Assembly (NCBI RefSeq): GCF_900094555.1
Contig: NZ_FMAC01000001.1
Span: 868,001-932,000, forward strand
DNA: 64,000 nt
Source: Martinezella hainanensis
Lineage (GTDB): Bacteria; Pseudomonadota; Alphaproteobacteria; Rhizobiales; Rhizobiaceae
Reading direction: 5' to 3'
This document shows, one piece after another, positions 36,976-44,941 of the stretch. Made by a program: the position numbers and the translations under genes. How positions within the stretch are numbered: the first letter of the stretch is position 1; each line of letters starts with the position of its first letter. The notes under the pieces are model-generated. The model was given only the letters and a program-made list of their open reading frames with translations. It made no database searches and was not told the DNA's origin.

Positions 36976-37110
36976 CGACCCAAATCCCGTCTGTTCCAGT
37001 GAATATGACCCAATCCAAAAGCCGTTTGACGTGCTTTGCAACCATATTCCCGATTATGCGGTTCAGCGCCCCCCGTGCCGCATTGCAACAACTTATGAAA
37101 CAACATATTG

Positions 37111-37130
37111 TTATTCCGCTTCGAGAATAA
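37111..37130. promoter_or_regulatory. LysR-type operator candidate
   Basis: TTATTC-N8-GAATAA is a perfect inverted repeat in the space between the esterase and the divergent LysR gene. Its size and AT-rich form fit a LysR box. A second, shorter dyad (TCGACCT-N9-AGGTCGA, 37171-37193) overlaps the LysR ribosome binding site. Confidence 0.5.
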
Positions 37131-37206
37131 GTAGCCTATATTCGATCAGACTATTCACGATTACAAACAATCGACCTCTTTTTCGAAGGTCGAGGGACAT
37201 CATGGA

Positions 37207-38118
37207 ATGGACCAGTTATCAGCAATGCGGGCATTCGCGCGCGTGGTGGAGACGGGTAACTTTACCCGCGCCGCTGCGGCCCTCTCCATGCCGAAGGCGA
37301 CGGTGACGACGCTCATCCAGTCGCTCGAGGCGCATCTGCATGCCAAGCTTCTCAACCGCACGACACGCCGCGTCATGGTGACGACCGACGGCGCGCTTTA
37401 CTACGAGCGCGCCATTCAGATCCTCTCGGAAATAGAGGAACTGGACGGCAGCATCAGCAATTCGCAGAGCCTGCCGAGCGGGCGCCTGCGCGTGGAAATG
37501 GCCGGCGCCTTTGCCGAGAAGATTGTCATGCCGGCGCTCTGCGATTTCCACCAGCGCTATCCGGATATCCATATTGACCTTGGCGTCGGCGACCGGTTGG
37601 TCGACTATCTGGCCGAGAATGTCGATTGCGCGCTGCGCGCAGGCATGCCGAGCGACCAGTCGCTGATCGCCCGCCGCGTCGGCGAGATCCACCTCGTCAC
37701 CTGCGCGGCACCGCTTTACATCGAGAAGCATGGTTTCCCGGAACGGCCGGAGGATCTGGAAACCAGCCACTATGCGGTCAGCTATTTCCGCGCGCAAACG
37801 GGTAGGACGATTCCGTTCCTGTTCGAACACGGCAACGAGGCATTGGAAATCAGCCCGCGCTATATCCTTTCGGTGAATGACAGCCGCAGCTATCTCCAGG
37901 CGGCGTTGATGGGGCTCGGAATCGCGCAAGTTCCAAGCTTCATGGCTCGGGACGCGCTTGCAAGCGGCGATCTCGTTCCCATTCTTTCCGGCTGGACCCG
38001 ACCGTCGCTGCCCCTGCATATCGTCTATCCGCCCAACCGGCACCTCAGCAACAAGGTGCGTGTCTTCGTGGACTGGATGGCGAAATTGCTGGTGACCTCG
38101 CGAGTAGGCGAGGCTTGA
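37207..38118 (+). CDS. LysR-family transcriptional regulator
   Basis: 303 residues: winged HTH (NFTRAAAALSMPKATVTTLI, about 18-37) and ligand-binding domain (GRLRVEMAGAFAEKIVMPAL). The DQLSAMRAFARVVETGNF start marks the common CrgA/AaeR-like subgroup. It is divergent from the esterase 231 bases away, with a palindrome between them, and so probably regulates that gene. A stem-loop (38127-38162) follows its stop. Confidence 0.9.
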   Translation: MDQLSAMRAFARVVETGNFTRAAAALSMPKATVTTLIQSLEAHLHAKLLNRTTRRVMVTTDGALYYERAIQILSEIEELDGSISNSQSLPSGRLRVEMAGAFAEKIVMPALCDFHQRYPDIHIDLGVGDRLVDYLAENVDCALRAGMPSDQSLIARRVGEIHLVTCAAPLYIEKHGFPERPEDLETSHYAVSYFRAQTGRTIPFLFEHGNEALEISPRYILSVNDSRSYLQAALMGLGIAQVPSFMARDALASGDLVPILSGWTRPSLPLHIVYPPNRHLSNKVRVFVDWMAKLLVTSRVGEA

Positions 38119-38126
38119 GGATGCGG

Positions 38127-38162
38127 GCCACCTTCTTCCCCATACAATGGGAAGAAGGTGGC
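38127..38162. repeat. Strong stem-loop, REP-like or terminator
   Basis: GCCACCTTCTTCCC-CAT and ATGGGAAGAAGGTGGC pair over 16 bases with one bulge. It lies between the convergent LysR and AhpD-like genes. The CCTTCT(T)CCCC half resembles the elements at 60521-60660, so it may belong to the same repeat family. Confidence 0.6.
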
Positions 38163-38177
38163 GCCAATTGCGAATAA

Positions 38178-38636
38178 TCAGTTCCAGGAAGCCCCCGCCG
38201 GCTGCCGAACCGTCGAGTTCAGCCGGTTCCAGACATTGTCGATCGCAATCGCGACGATCAGCGCCGATAGTGCCTTTTCGTCGAAATGTTTTGCTGCTTC
38301 GTTCCAGATCTCGTCGCTGACGGCATCGGGCCGGTCGGCGAGCCGGGTAGCTGCTTCCCCGAGAGCCAGAGCAGCACGCTCGGCGTCCGAAAAATAAGGC
38401 ATCTCGCGCCAGGCGGAGACACCGACGATACGCTCCATCGTCTCCCCATCTTTCTGGAGCTTGCGAAAGCCCATGTCGGTGCAGACGCTGCAGCCGTTGA
38501 TCTGACTGACGCGCAGATGCACGAGGTCCATGATGTTTTCCGACAGGCCACGATCCTTGATCGAATTGCTGACGGCCAGAAGCGCCTGCAGCGTTTCGGG
38601 CAGAATGAGGGCGGGATTTTTCATACGAGCTTGCAT
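38178..38636 (-). CDS. AhpD/carboxymuconolactone-decarboxylase-family protein, partner of the ECF41 sigma
   Basis: 152 residues with the CMD fold (LSENIMDLVHLRVSQINGCS). The redox pair Cys-Ser-Val-Cys is present, but the histidine that normally stands four residues after the second cysteine (CxxCxxxH) is replaced by glycine (CSVCTDMG). Such CMD genes sit next to ECF41 sigma factors, as here, divergently. GAGGAAAG precedes the ATG. Confidence 0.88.
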   Translation of the reverse strand: MQARMKNPALILPETLQALLAVSNSIKDRGLSENIMDLVHLRVSQINGCSVCTDMGFRKLQKDGETMERIVGVSAWREMPYFSDAERAALALGEAATRLADRPDAVSDEIWNEAAKHFDEKALSALIVAIAIDNVWNRLNSTVRQPAGASWN

Positions 38637-38707
38637 ATTTCTTTCCTCTGATTGTGAGAGCGCTGTTGCCGCTCATGTCCTGACGAGGCAATTTCCGGCC
38701 GATCCGA

Positions 38708-38734
38708 TGTCACACCGGCCGGATTTCGTTCGTC
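38708..38734 (+). promoter_or_regulatory. ECF41-type promoter upstream of the sigma factor gene
   Basis: TGTCACA, a 16-base spacer, then CGTC matches the described ECF41 target promoter exactly in both boxes and spacing. It reads toward the sigma gene (start 38771), so the factor is probably autoregulated. I found no equal match reading toward the AhpD-like gene. Confidence 0.75.
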
Positions 38735-38770
38735 ATGGGTCTGACGAAACAGGGTGAGGAGATGTGACCG

Positions 38771-39655
38771 ATGGACGAGAAAAAATGGCTGGCGGAAAAA
38801 TTCGAAGCGAACCGGCCGCATCTGCGCGCCGTCGCCTACCGCATGCTCGGCTCGCGCACGGAGGCGGAAGACGCGGTTCAGGAGACGTGGCTGCGCCTGA
38901 TGAAGAGCGACGCGTCCGGCATCGAAAATCTAAGCGGCTGGCTGACGACGGTCACGGCCCGCATTTGCCTCGATCTGCTACGGTCGCGCAAATCCCGTCG
39001 CGAAGAGCCGCTGACCATCCATGTTCCCGAGCCGATGGTGGTGCATGAGGCCGGCAACGGCACCGATCCTGAACAGGATGCCTTGCTCGCAGACTCCGTC
39101 GGCCTCGCCCTGCTGGTGGTCCTGGAAAAGCTCAATCCGGCCGAACGGCTTGCTTTTGTCTTGCACGATATGTTCGACGTGTCTTTCGATGACATCTCCC
39201 CGATTCTAGGACGCACCACGGTTGCGACACGCCAGCTTGCAAGCCGCGCCCGCCGCCGCGTGCAGGGCACGCCATCGACAGCGGAGGCCGATCTCACCCG
39301 CCAGCGTCACGTCGTCGACGCCTTCTTCACCGCCTCGCGTGACGGCGACCTCCAGGCGCTGCTCGCCGTCCTCGATCCCGAAGCCGTCTTCCGGCCGGAT
39401 GCGGTTGCGGCTCGCATGGGATCGGCCAGAGAAATCCGCGGCCGCGTCGACATTGCCAAGACCTTCCAGGGTCGCGCACAAGGAGCGCGGCTGGCAGTTA
39501 TCAACGGCGCAGTCGGTGCCATCGTTGTTATCGGCGGGCAGCTGCGCGTCGCCCTTCGCTGCACCCTCAATGCAGATGGCATGATTACTGTCATCGACGC
39601 GATGGCCGATCCGGAAGAGCTGCGCAAGCTGGAGATCGTTTTGATCGAGCCGTAG
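38771..39655 (+). CDS. ECF RNA polymerase sigma factor, ECF41 group (SigJ-like)
   Basis: 294 residues: sigma region 2 (about 10-75, YRMLGSRTEAEDAVQETWLR), region 4 (about 110-165, LNPAERLAFVLHDMF, FDDISPILGRTTVATRQLAS), and a C-terminal SnoaL/NTF2-like domain (about 175-290) that tunes activity in ECF41 factors. The linker carries VPEP in place of the group's WLPEP, and DPEEL in place of NPDKL, so it is a diverged member. GAGGAG precedes the ATG. Confidence 0.92.
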   Translation: MDEKKWLAEKFEANRPHLRAVAYRMLGSRTEAEDAVQETWLRLMKSDASGIENLSGWLTTVTARICLDLLRSRKSRREEPLTIHVPEPMVVHEAGNGTDPEQDALLADSVGLALLVVLEKLNPAERLAFVLHDMFDVSFDDISPILGRTTVATRQLASRARRRVQGTPSTAEADLTRQRHVVDAFFTASRDGDLQALLAVLDPEAVFRPDAVAARMGSAREIRGRVDIAKTFQGRAQGARLAVINGAVGAIVVIGGQLRVALRCTLNADGMITVIDAMADPEELRKLEIVLIEP

Positions 39656-39710
39656 AACATTTCCGCTTTCTCCGAACCGCGAAAACGTTCTATCTTCCTG
39701 TTTCTTTGAG

Positions 39711-39754
39711 CATTCCGGACGGAAAACCGCTGCGCACTTTTCCTGGAAACGCTC
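39711..39754. repeat. Intergenic palindromic repeat, copy 2
   Basis: Same element as 8575-8618: arms GCATTCCGGACGGAAAA and TTTTCCTGGAAACGC around CCGCTGCGCAC. It lies between convergent sigma and AraC genes, right before the AraC stop, and may act as a terminator or REP-like structure. Confidence 0.75.
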
Positions 39755-39760
39755 CGAGAC

Positions 39761-40522
39761 CTACCGCATCTGCGTCGGGCTCGTACCGGTCATCCGGCGA
39801 AACATAGCGATGAAGGCCGACGCGTTGCTGTAGCCCAACTGCGCTGCAATCCGATGCACGGGCTCGCCCGCCTCGACCATCGACAGTGCAGCAACGAGCT
39901 TCAATCGCTGCCGCCATTCGTTGAAGGAAAGGCCGAGATCGTCCTGGCACCGGCGCGAAAGCGTACGCTCGGTCGTTCCCATCCTGCGTGCCCACTCCGC
40001 AAGGGAGTGCCGGTCGCCGGGAGCGGACTGCAGGGCATTGAGCACCGGGCCGAGCAGCGGGTCGTCAGAAATCGGCAGATAGCTCTCGCAGCGCGGCGCC
40101 AGTCGGATCTGGTCGACCAGTACCTGCGCGAGCCGCAGGTCTTCCGCCGTTTCCGGCATGGTGACATCGCGCGCCGCGAAATCCGCCAGGATGGCCTTCA
40201 GCAGCGGACTGATGCTGAGCGTGGAAGGCTTATCGGGCAGGTTCGCACAAAGAGCGCGTTCGACATAGACGGTCGCATAGCGCAGATCGTGCTGGATCGC
40301 GGCGCCGTGCATCGTCTCCGGCGGCAGCCAGATGGCATAATGCGGCGGCGACAGATAGCGCACGCCCTCGATATCGAAGTCGGCAACGCCGGTAATCGCA
40401 TAATTGAGCTCGCCCCAAGGCTGGCTCTTTTTGGGGAAAACCGTGCCCGCTTTATAATTCTCGGTGCGGAAGGAAACCGGATTCGGCGGATCGCCCTCGA
40501 TGCGTGGAGGCCTGCTGGACAT
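39761..40522 (-). CDS. AraC-family transcriptional regulator
   Basis: 253 residues: an N-terminal cupin sensor (about 20-100, YAIWLPPETMHGA) and a C-terminal double HTH (about 160-253, ERTLSRRCQDDLGLSFNEWR, VHRIAAQLGYSNASAFIAMF). Divergent, 139 bases from the DMT transporter gene, so it probably controls it. Confidence 0.92.
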   Translation of the reverse strand: MSSRPPRIEGDPPNPVSFRTENYKAGTVFPKKSQPWGELNYAITGVADFDIEGVRYLSPPHYAIWLPPETMHGAAIQHDLRYATVYVERALCANLPDKPSTLSISPLLKAILADFAARDVTMPETAEDLRLAQVLVDQIRLAPRCESYLPISDDPLLGPVLNALQSAPGDRHSLAEWARRMGTTERTLSRRCQDDLGLSFNEWRQRLKLVAALSMVEAGEPVHRIAAQLGYSNASAFIAMFRRMTGTSPTQMR

Positions 40523-40661
40523 GTCCTCATTTCGCTACTGCTTGTCTTATTCTCGCTATATACCAGAATTCGGACAGGTAGTACAAAGTCTTTGGGATGG
40601 CGAACTCTATCCGCCCTCCTTCGTTTCGCCCCAAGCCAGAAGACGACGAGAGATCATTCAC

Positions 40662-41609
40662 ATGAGCACCCAGCCGAACGCTTCCGCATCCATGATCAGT
40701 GCGGCCGGACTTGCGCCGCTGCTGACGGTGCTGATCTGGTCCGGCAATACCGTCGTCACCAAGGCATCCGCCGGCGTGATTTCGCCGGGCTCCATCTCCT
40801 TTTATCGTTGGCTGCTTGCCTTCCTCGTGCTCCTGCCCTTCGTCGGCCGGGAGGCGTGGCGCAACCGCGCCCTGCTCCGGCAGCACTGGCTGAAACTCGC
40901 CATTCTCGGCGCGCTCGGCATGGTGATCTATCAGAGCCTCGCCTATGAGGCAGCCAAGACCACCTCCGCCGTCAACATGGGCGTCATGCTCGCCCTGATG
41001 CCGTTGCTGTCGACATTTTTCGCAAGCCTGCTGGCCTCTGAAAAATTGACCGCGCCAAGCATCGCAGGCGGCGCCATCTCTTTGATCGGGCTAATCTATC
41101 TGACCTCTCAAGGCGATCCTGTCCGGCTGATCAACGGCGGCTTCCACATCGGCGACGGCCTGATGATTATCGCGGTTCTCTCGAATGCGCTCTACGGCGT
41201 CATGCTGAGACGCTGGGCGATGCCGCTTTCGATGTGGCAGCAGCTCTTCTGGCAGATCGGCTTTTCGACCCTTTTGCTGATTCCTGTTTTCCTGATGGGC
41301 GATATCTCACCGATTACGACGACAAACCTGCCGCTGATCCTCTATGCGGCGATCCCGACCTCATTGATCGCCCCCTTCTGCTGGATGATCGGCATTCACA
41401 AGCTTGGAGCCAGCCGTACCTCGCTGTTGATCAACCTCCTGCCGATCATTGTCGCGGCTCTGGCCTGGGCACTCCTCGGCGAGCAGCTGCATTCCTACCA
41501 CGCCATCGGCGGTGCTCTTGCCCTCATCGGCGTCGGCCTCGGCTTACGCAAGGCGCCGGCAAGAGACGAGCCGGCCGATGAGGCAAGCTGGGAGGTAGAG
41601 GAGGCCTGA
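40662..41609 (+). CDS. DMT-superfamily (EamA) transporter
   Basis: 315 residues with ten membrane segments and two EamA repeats (APLLTVLIWSGNTVVTKASA, then SLLINLLPIIVAALAWALLG with the usual glutamate in GEQLH). Inner-membrane export of an unknown metabolite. The ATG at 40662 is preceded by GACGAGAGA. Probably under the divergent AraC regulator; the similar transporter at 12957-13853 is not a close copy. Confidence 0.88.
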   Translation: MSTQPNASASMISAAGLAPLLTVLIWSGNTVVTKASAGVISPGSISFYRWLLAFLVLLPFVGREAWRNRALLRQHWLKLAILGALGMVIYQSLAYEAAKTTSAVNMGVMLALMPLLSTFFASLLASEKLTAPSIAGGAISLIGLIYLTSQGDPVRLINGGFHIGDGLMIIAVLSNALYGVMLRRWAMPLSMWQQLFWQIGFSTLLLIPVFLMGDISPITTTNLPLILYAAIPTSLIAPFCWMIGIHKLGASRTSLLINLLPIIVAALAWALLGEQLHSYHAIGGALALIGVGLGLRKAPARDEPADEASWEVEEA

Positions 41610-41692
41610 GCGCTGCTCGGAAAGGCCCCTTTCCTTTCGCCTGCCCTTCGTTCTACCATGAACGGGTCCTGCAAAGCGAAAAGGAAGCGAGC

Positions 41693-42415
41693 GTGCGCAT
41701 AGCCCTGGAACCGGTGTCCTCCAGAACGACGATCCAGGAGAGCGTCTATCAGCAGCTCCGAAACGCGCTCATGGCCGGCAATTTCGATCCCGGCCAGACA
41801 CTGACCATCGCCTCGCTCGCCGAAACCTTCGGAACCAGCAACATGCCGGTGCGCGAGGCCCTGCGCCGGCTGGCTGCTGAAAATGCGCTCGAAGTCGCAG
41901 CCAACGGCTCGGCCCGCATCCCGATCGTCACCCTCGGCCGGCTCAACGATCTCTGCCGCGCCCGCATCGCCGTGGAGGGCCTGGCCGCCGAACTCGGCGC
42001 GCCGAACCTCACCCCGACAGACATTGAGTCACTTGAGCGCATCGCCGGCGAGCAGCATGTGATCGGCCTCGGCGCCAACGTCTACGACCTGATGGCCAAG
42101 AACCAGCAGTTCCACTTCACCATCTACCGCGCCTCCGGCTCCGAGGTGCTGCTGCAGCTCATCGAGACCTTGTGGCTGCGCTTCGGCCCTTATATGCGCA
42201 TGCTCTCCGCATCCGTCGAACCTTTAATGCGCAGCGGCGAGCTTGACCCCGCCGGCGAGCATGTTGCCATCGTCAAGGCGCTGAAGGCAGGAGACTTTGC
42301 CGCTGCCCGCGATGGCGTCGTCGCCGATATCAGACGCACCCACGAGATCCTGCAGGATTATTGCCCGGCCACCCAGGATGAGCCGCGCAAGGGCTCCGGC
42401 TCCGGCCGCCGCTAA
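41693..42415 (+). CDS. GntR-family (FCD) transcriptional regulator
   Basis: 240 residues starting with GTG after AAGGAAG. N-terminal winged helix (TIQESVYQQLRNALMAGNFD, MPVREALRRLAAE, about 12-75) and an all-helical FCD sensor with the metal-site histidines in NQQFHFTIY and GEHVAIVKAL. It lies directly upstream of, and reads toward, the catabolic genes and probably represses them through the palindromes at 42464 and 47028. Confidence 0.92.
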   Translation: MRIALEPVSSRTTIQESVYQQLRNALMAGNFDPGQTLTIASLAETFGTSNMPVREALRRLAAENALEVAANGSARIPIVTLGRLNDLCRARIAVEGLAAELGAPNLTPTDIESLERIAGEQHVIGLGANVYDLMAKNQQFHFTIYRASGSEVLLQLIETLWLRFGPYMRMLSASVEPLMRSGELDPAGEHVAIVKALKAGDFAAARDGVVADIRRTHEILQDYCPATQDEPRKGSGSGRR

Positions 42416-42443
42416 GCATCCCCAAAGAGATCTAGAAATTTGG

Positions 42444-42477
42444 TTGAACCTTAAAGTATTTTGTGATCAAATGATCA
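42444..42477 (+). promoter_or_regulatory. Promoter and GntR operator candidate before the PLP-enzyme gene
   Basis: A -35 like TTGAAC (42444-42449), 17 bases, and a -10 like TCAAAT (42467-42472) lie 46 bases before the start. TGATC-AAAT-GATCA (42464-42477), a perfect inverted repeat, covers the -10. The same format recurs at 47028-47041. I assign it to the adjacent GntR regulator. Confidence 0.55.
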
Positions 42478-42517
42478 AAATTGAGGTTTCAATCCCAACA
42501 TCCAGAGCGAGATCCCC

Positions 42518-43798
42518 ATGAGCTCCGCCGCTTCCGCATCGCAATTCGCCGGCCACAACAGCTTCCCGGTCGACGAGGTCCGCGCCATGTTCCCGGCCAT
42601 TCAGAAGGCCGGCGATTTCGTCTTTCTCGACAATGCGGGCGGGGCGCAGGTGCCGCAGACAGTGGTCGACGCTGTTGCCAACCACCTCATCGATTTCAAC
42701 GTCCAGCGCATGGCGAAATACCAGCACAGCCAGGGCGTCGACCGCAATCTGGAAGAAGCGCGCGAAAGCGTTGCCATGCTGGTGAACGCCTATCGCCCGG
42801 AAGAAATTTCCTTCGGCCAGAACGCCACCTCGTTCATTCGGCTTGTGAGCCTCGGCATTGCCAAGTTGCTCGGCGAGCGCAACGAAATCGTCGTCACCGA
42901 CATGGACCACGACGCCAACATTGCCACCTGGATGGCGCTGGAAGCCGATGGCGCGAAGATCGTCTGGTGGCGCATGCGCGAGGACGGCACACTGCATGTG
43001 GAAGATCTGAAGCCGCTGCTCAACGACAAGACCCGCCTCGTCGCCTGCACCGTCACAGCGCATTCGATCGGCACGATCGTCGACGTCGCCGCAGTCTGCA
43101 AACTGGCACAAGCCGCCGGTGCCGAAACCTTCCTCGATTGCGTCCATTACGGCCCGCATGGCCTGATCGACGTGCAGGCCTGGGGCTGCGACTACCTTGT
43201 GTGCTCTGGCTACAAGAATTTCTCGCCGCACATGGGCTTCCTCTGGGGTCGTTACGACGCGCTGGTCAAGCTGCCAACCTTCAAGGAAGACTTCATTCCG
43301 GACGTACCGCCCTACAAGATCGAAGTCGGCACATTCACCTACGAGAACGTTGCCGGCATGAATGCCGCGGTCAAATATCTCGAAGGCCTCGGCCGTCGCT
43401 TCCTGTCGACCGGCAATCACAGCCGCCGCGAGGCGCTTGCCGCCGCCATGGGCACGATCCGCCAGTACGAGCTGATGCTCTCGCGCGAGATGATCGCCGT
43501 TCTCAAGCGCCATGGCGCGGTCATCTACGGCATCTCCGACGAGAGCCGGCTGGAGCAGCGCGTTCCCACAATCTGCTTCAACATGCCAGGCATCACGCCG
43601 CAGGAATTTGCCGAGGAGATGGGCAAGCAGCGCATCGGCCTGCGCGACGGTCACATGTTCGCACCGCGCCTGATGAAGCGCCTGGGCCTTTCCATGGAAA
43701 CAGGTGCCATCCGCGTGTCGCTGGTGCATTATAACAAGGTCGAGGAGATCGCCCGGTTCGACGCGGTCCTGACCGAGATCATGGCGCGGCGCAAGTAA
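42518..43798 (+). CDS. Class V PLP-dependent enzyme (cysteine-desulfurase-like family)
   Basis: 426 residues. [16 protein letters not shown] and the Schiff-base lysine in [12 protein letters not shown] (Lys233) mark a class V aminotransferase-fold enzyme of the VC1184-like group, of unknown reaction. Asp207 in [10 protein letters not shown] contacts the cofactor. No cysteine loop like that of NifS/IscS is evident, so desulfurase activity is doubtful. First gene after the GntR regulator, with its own operator. Confidence 0.85.
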   Translation: MSSAASASQFAGHNSFPVDEVRAMFPAIQKAGDFVFLDNAGGAQVPQTVVDAVANHLIDFNVQRMAKYQHSQGVDRNLEEARESVAMLVNAYRPEEISFGQNATSFIRLVSLGIAKLLGERNEIVVTDMDHDANIATWMALEADGAKIVWWRMREDGTLHVEDLKPLLNDKTRLVACTVTAHSIGTIVDVAAVCKLAQAAGAETFLDCVHYGPHGLIDVQAWGCDYLVCSGYKNFSPHMGFLWGRYDALVKLPTFKEDFIPDVPPYKIEVGTFTYENVAGMNAAVKYLEGLGRRFLSTGNHSRREALAAAMGTIRQYELMLSREMIAVLKRHGAVIYGISDESRLEQRVPTICFNMPGITPQEFAEEMGKQRIGLRDGHMFAPRLMKRLGLSMETGAIRVSLVHYNKVEEIARFDAVLTEIMARRK

Positions 43799-43811
43799 GC
43801 CGTGCCTGTGA

Positions 43812-43877
43812 GCGGTGGCGGCGCCCGAACAACTCCGCCACCGCAATGCCTCCGTGCCGGCGCGTGATCGGCACGGA
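43812..43877. other. Two tandem hairpins between the PLP-enzyme and aldolase genes
   Basis: GCGGTGGCGG/CCGCCACCGC (43812-43844) and TCCGTGCCG/CGGCACGGA (43851-43877) are perfect stems of ten and nine base pairs. Neither has a T run. They may slow exonucleases or reduce read-through within the cluster. Confidence 0.55.
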
Positions 43878-43970
43878 AGGTGCCCTGAGTTCAGGGCAGA
43901 TTGCCGCTTCGTAGTTGTATCTTTTCGGTCTATCCCACATTGAGAGGACCGCTGAAATGGGAGGATGCCG

Positions 43971-44747
43971 ATGAGCGATTTCCGCCGGAACTGTATCGAG
44001 CAGAAGCTGCTCGTCGGTACGTTTGCGGCTATCCCGCATCCGGTCGCCATCGAGGTCACGGCGGCCTCCGGCGTCGATTTCCTCTGCATCGACTGGGAGC
44101 ATTCGCAGATCAGCCGCGAGCGCATCGAGGATCTGATCCGCGCTGCCGACGTCCATCGCGTTCCCGGCATGGTCCGCGTACCCGGACATGCGGCTGAAGA
44201 TATCGCGGCCGTTCTGGATGCGGGTGCGGCGGGCGTCCTCGTCCCGCGGGTTTCGACTGCGGAACAGGCGCACGCTGCCGTCAAGGCCATGCGCTATCCC
44301 CCGCTCGGCGCGCGCGGCGTCGGACCGGGCCGTGCGGCGGCCTATGGCTACCGCATCCCGGACTATCTGGCCAAGGCCAATGCGGAACTCGTGCTTGCCA
44401 TCCAGGTCGAAACCGCCGAGGGGCTTGCCAATATCGCCGAGATTGCGGCCGTCGACGGCATCGATCTCATTTTCATCGGCCCCGGCGATCTCTCGGTCTC
44501 GATCGATGCGATGGGACCTGCCGGCAAGGAGAGGCTCGACGCAGCGATCCGCACAATCACAAAGACCGCTTTGTCTGCCGGCCGCGCGGTCGGCATCTTC
44601 CGCCCTTCGGCAGACGATATCGGCGCATGGTCGGAAGCTGGCATAAGCTTCTTCATGCTGGCAAGCGACACGATGTTCCTGGGTGCAAGCCTGGCTGCCG
44701 GCGTTAGCGCCGCAAGAGCCGGCGGGCACGGCAGAGAGAAGAAATAA
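43971..44747 (+). CDS. HpcH/HpaI-family class II aldolase
   Basis: 258 residues from the ATG at 43971, six bases after GGGAGG. The family cleaves 4-hydroxy-2-oxo acids to pyruvate and an aldehyde, using a divalent metal. Ligands are visible as Glu in IQVETAEG and Asp in GPGDLS; CIDWEHSQ is the first-strand motif. Other members are citrate-lyase-like. With two PLP enzymes nearby, a hydroxylated amino acid is a likely starting substrate. Confidence 0.9.
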   Translation: MSDFRRNCIEQKLLVGTFAAIPHPVAIEVTAASGVDFLCIDWEHSQISRERIEDLIRAADVHRVPGMVRVPGHAAEDIAAVLDAGAAGVLVPRVSTAEQAHAAVKAMRYPPLGARGVGPGRAAAYGYRIPDYLAKANAELVLAIQVETAEGLANIAEIAAVDGIDLIFIGPGDLSVSIDAMGPAGKERLDAAIRTITKTALSAGRAVGIFRPSADDIGAWSEAGISFFMLASDTMFLGASLAAGVSAARAGGHGREKK

Positions 44748-44812
44748 AGCTGATTTTTATCAGAGCGTTACCGCATGGCTGAGCAACACGGAATCGAGCA
44801 GGAAGGTAGACT

Positions 44813-44826
44813 TTTTAAGCTTAAAA
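44813..44826. promoter_or_regulatory. 14-bp perfect palindrome upstream of the aminotransferase gene
   Basis: TTTTAAGCTTAAAA is self-complementary and lies 116 bases before the aminotransferase start. It may be an operator; nothing else in this 194-base gap is recognisable. Confidence 0.35.
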
Positions 44827-44941
44827 TTTGTCCTTGAAATGCAGTTGTTTTTGGATAACCATTCGAAATTGAGGGGTTGCTCAAGTGAAAGCTGCCGCAG
44901 CCGTTTGAACCCTTCAATACCGAATTCCCAGGGGAAATTCC

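Noticed and set aside
37219..38691. Minus-strand open frame opposite the LysR gene and running through the AhpD-like gene in another frame
   Set aside because: Overlaps two genes with clear motifs and the stem-loop between them.
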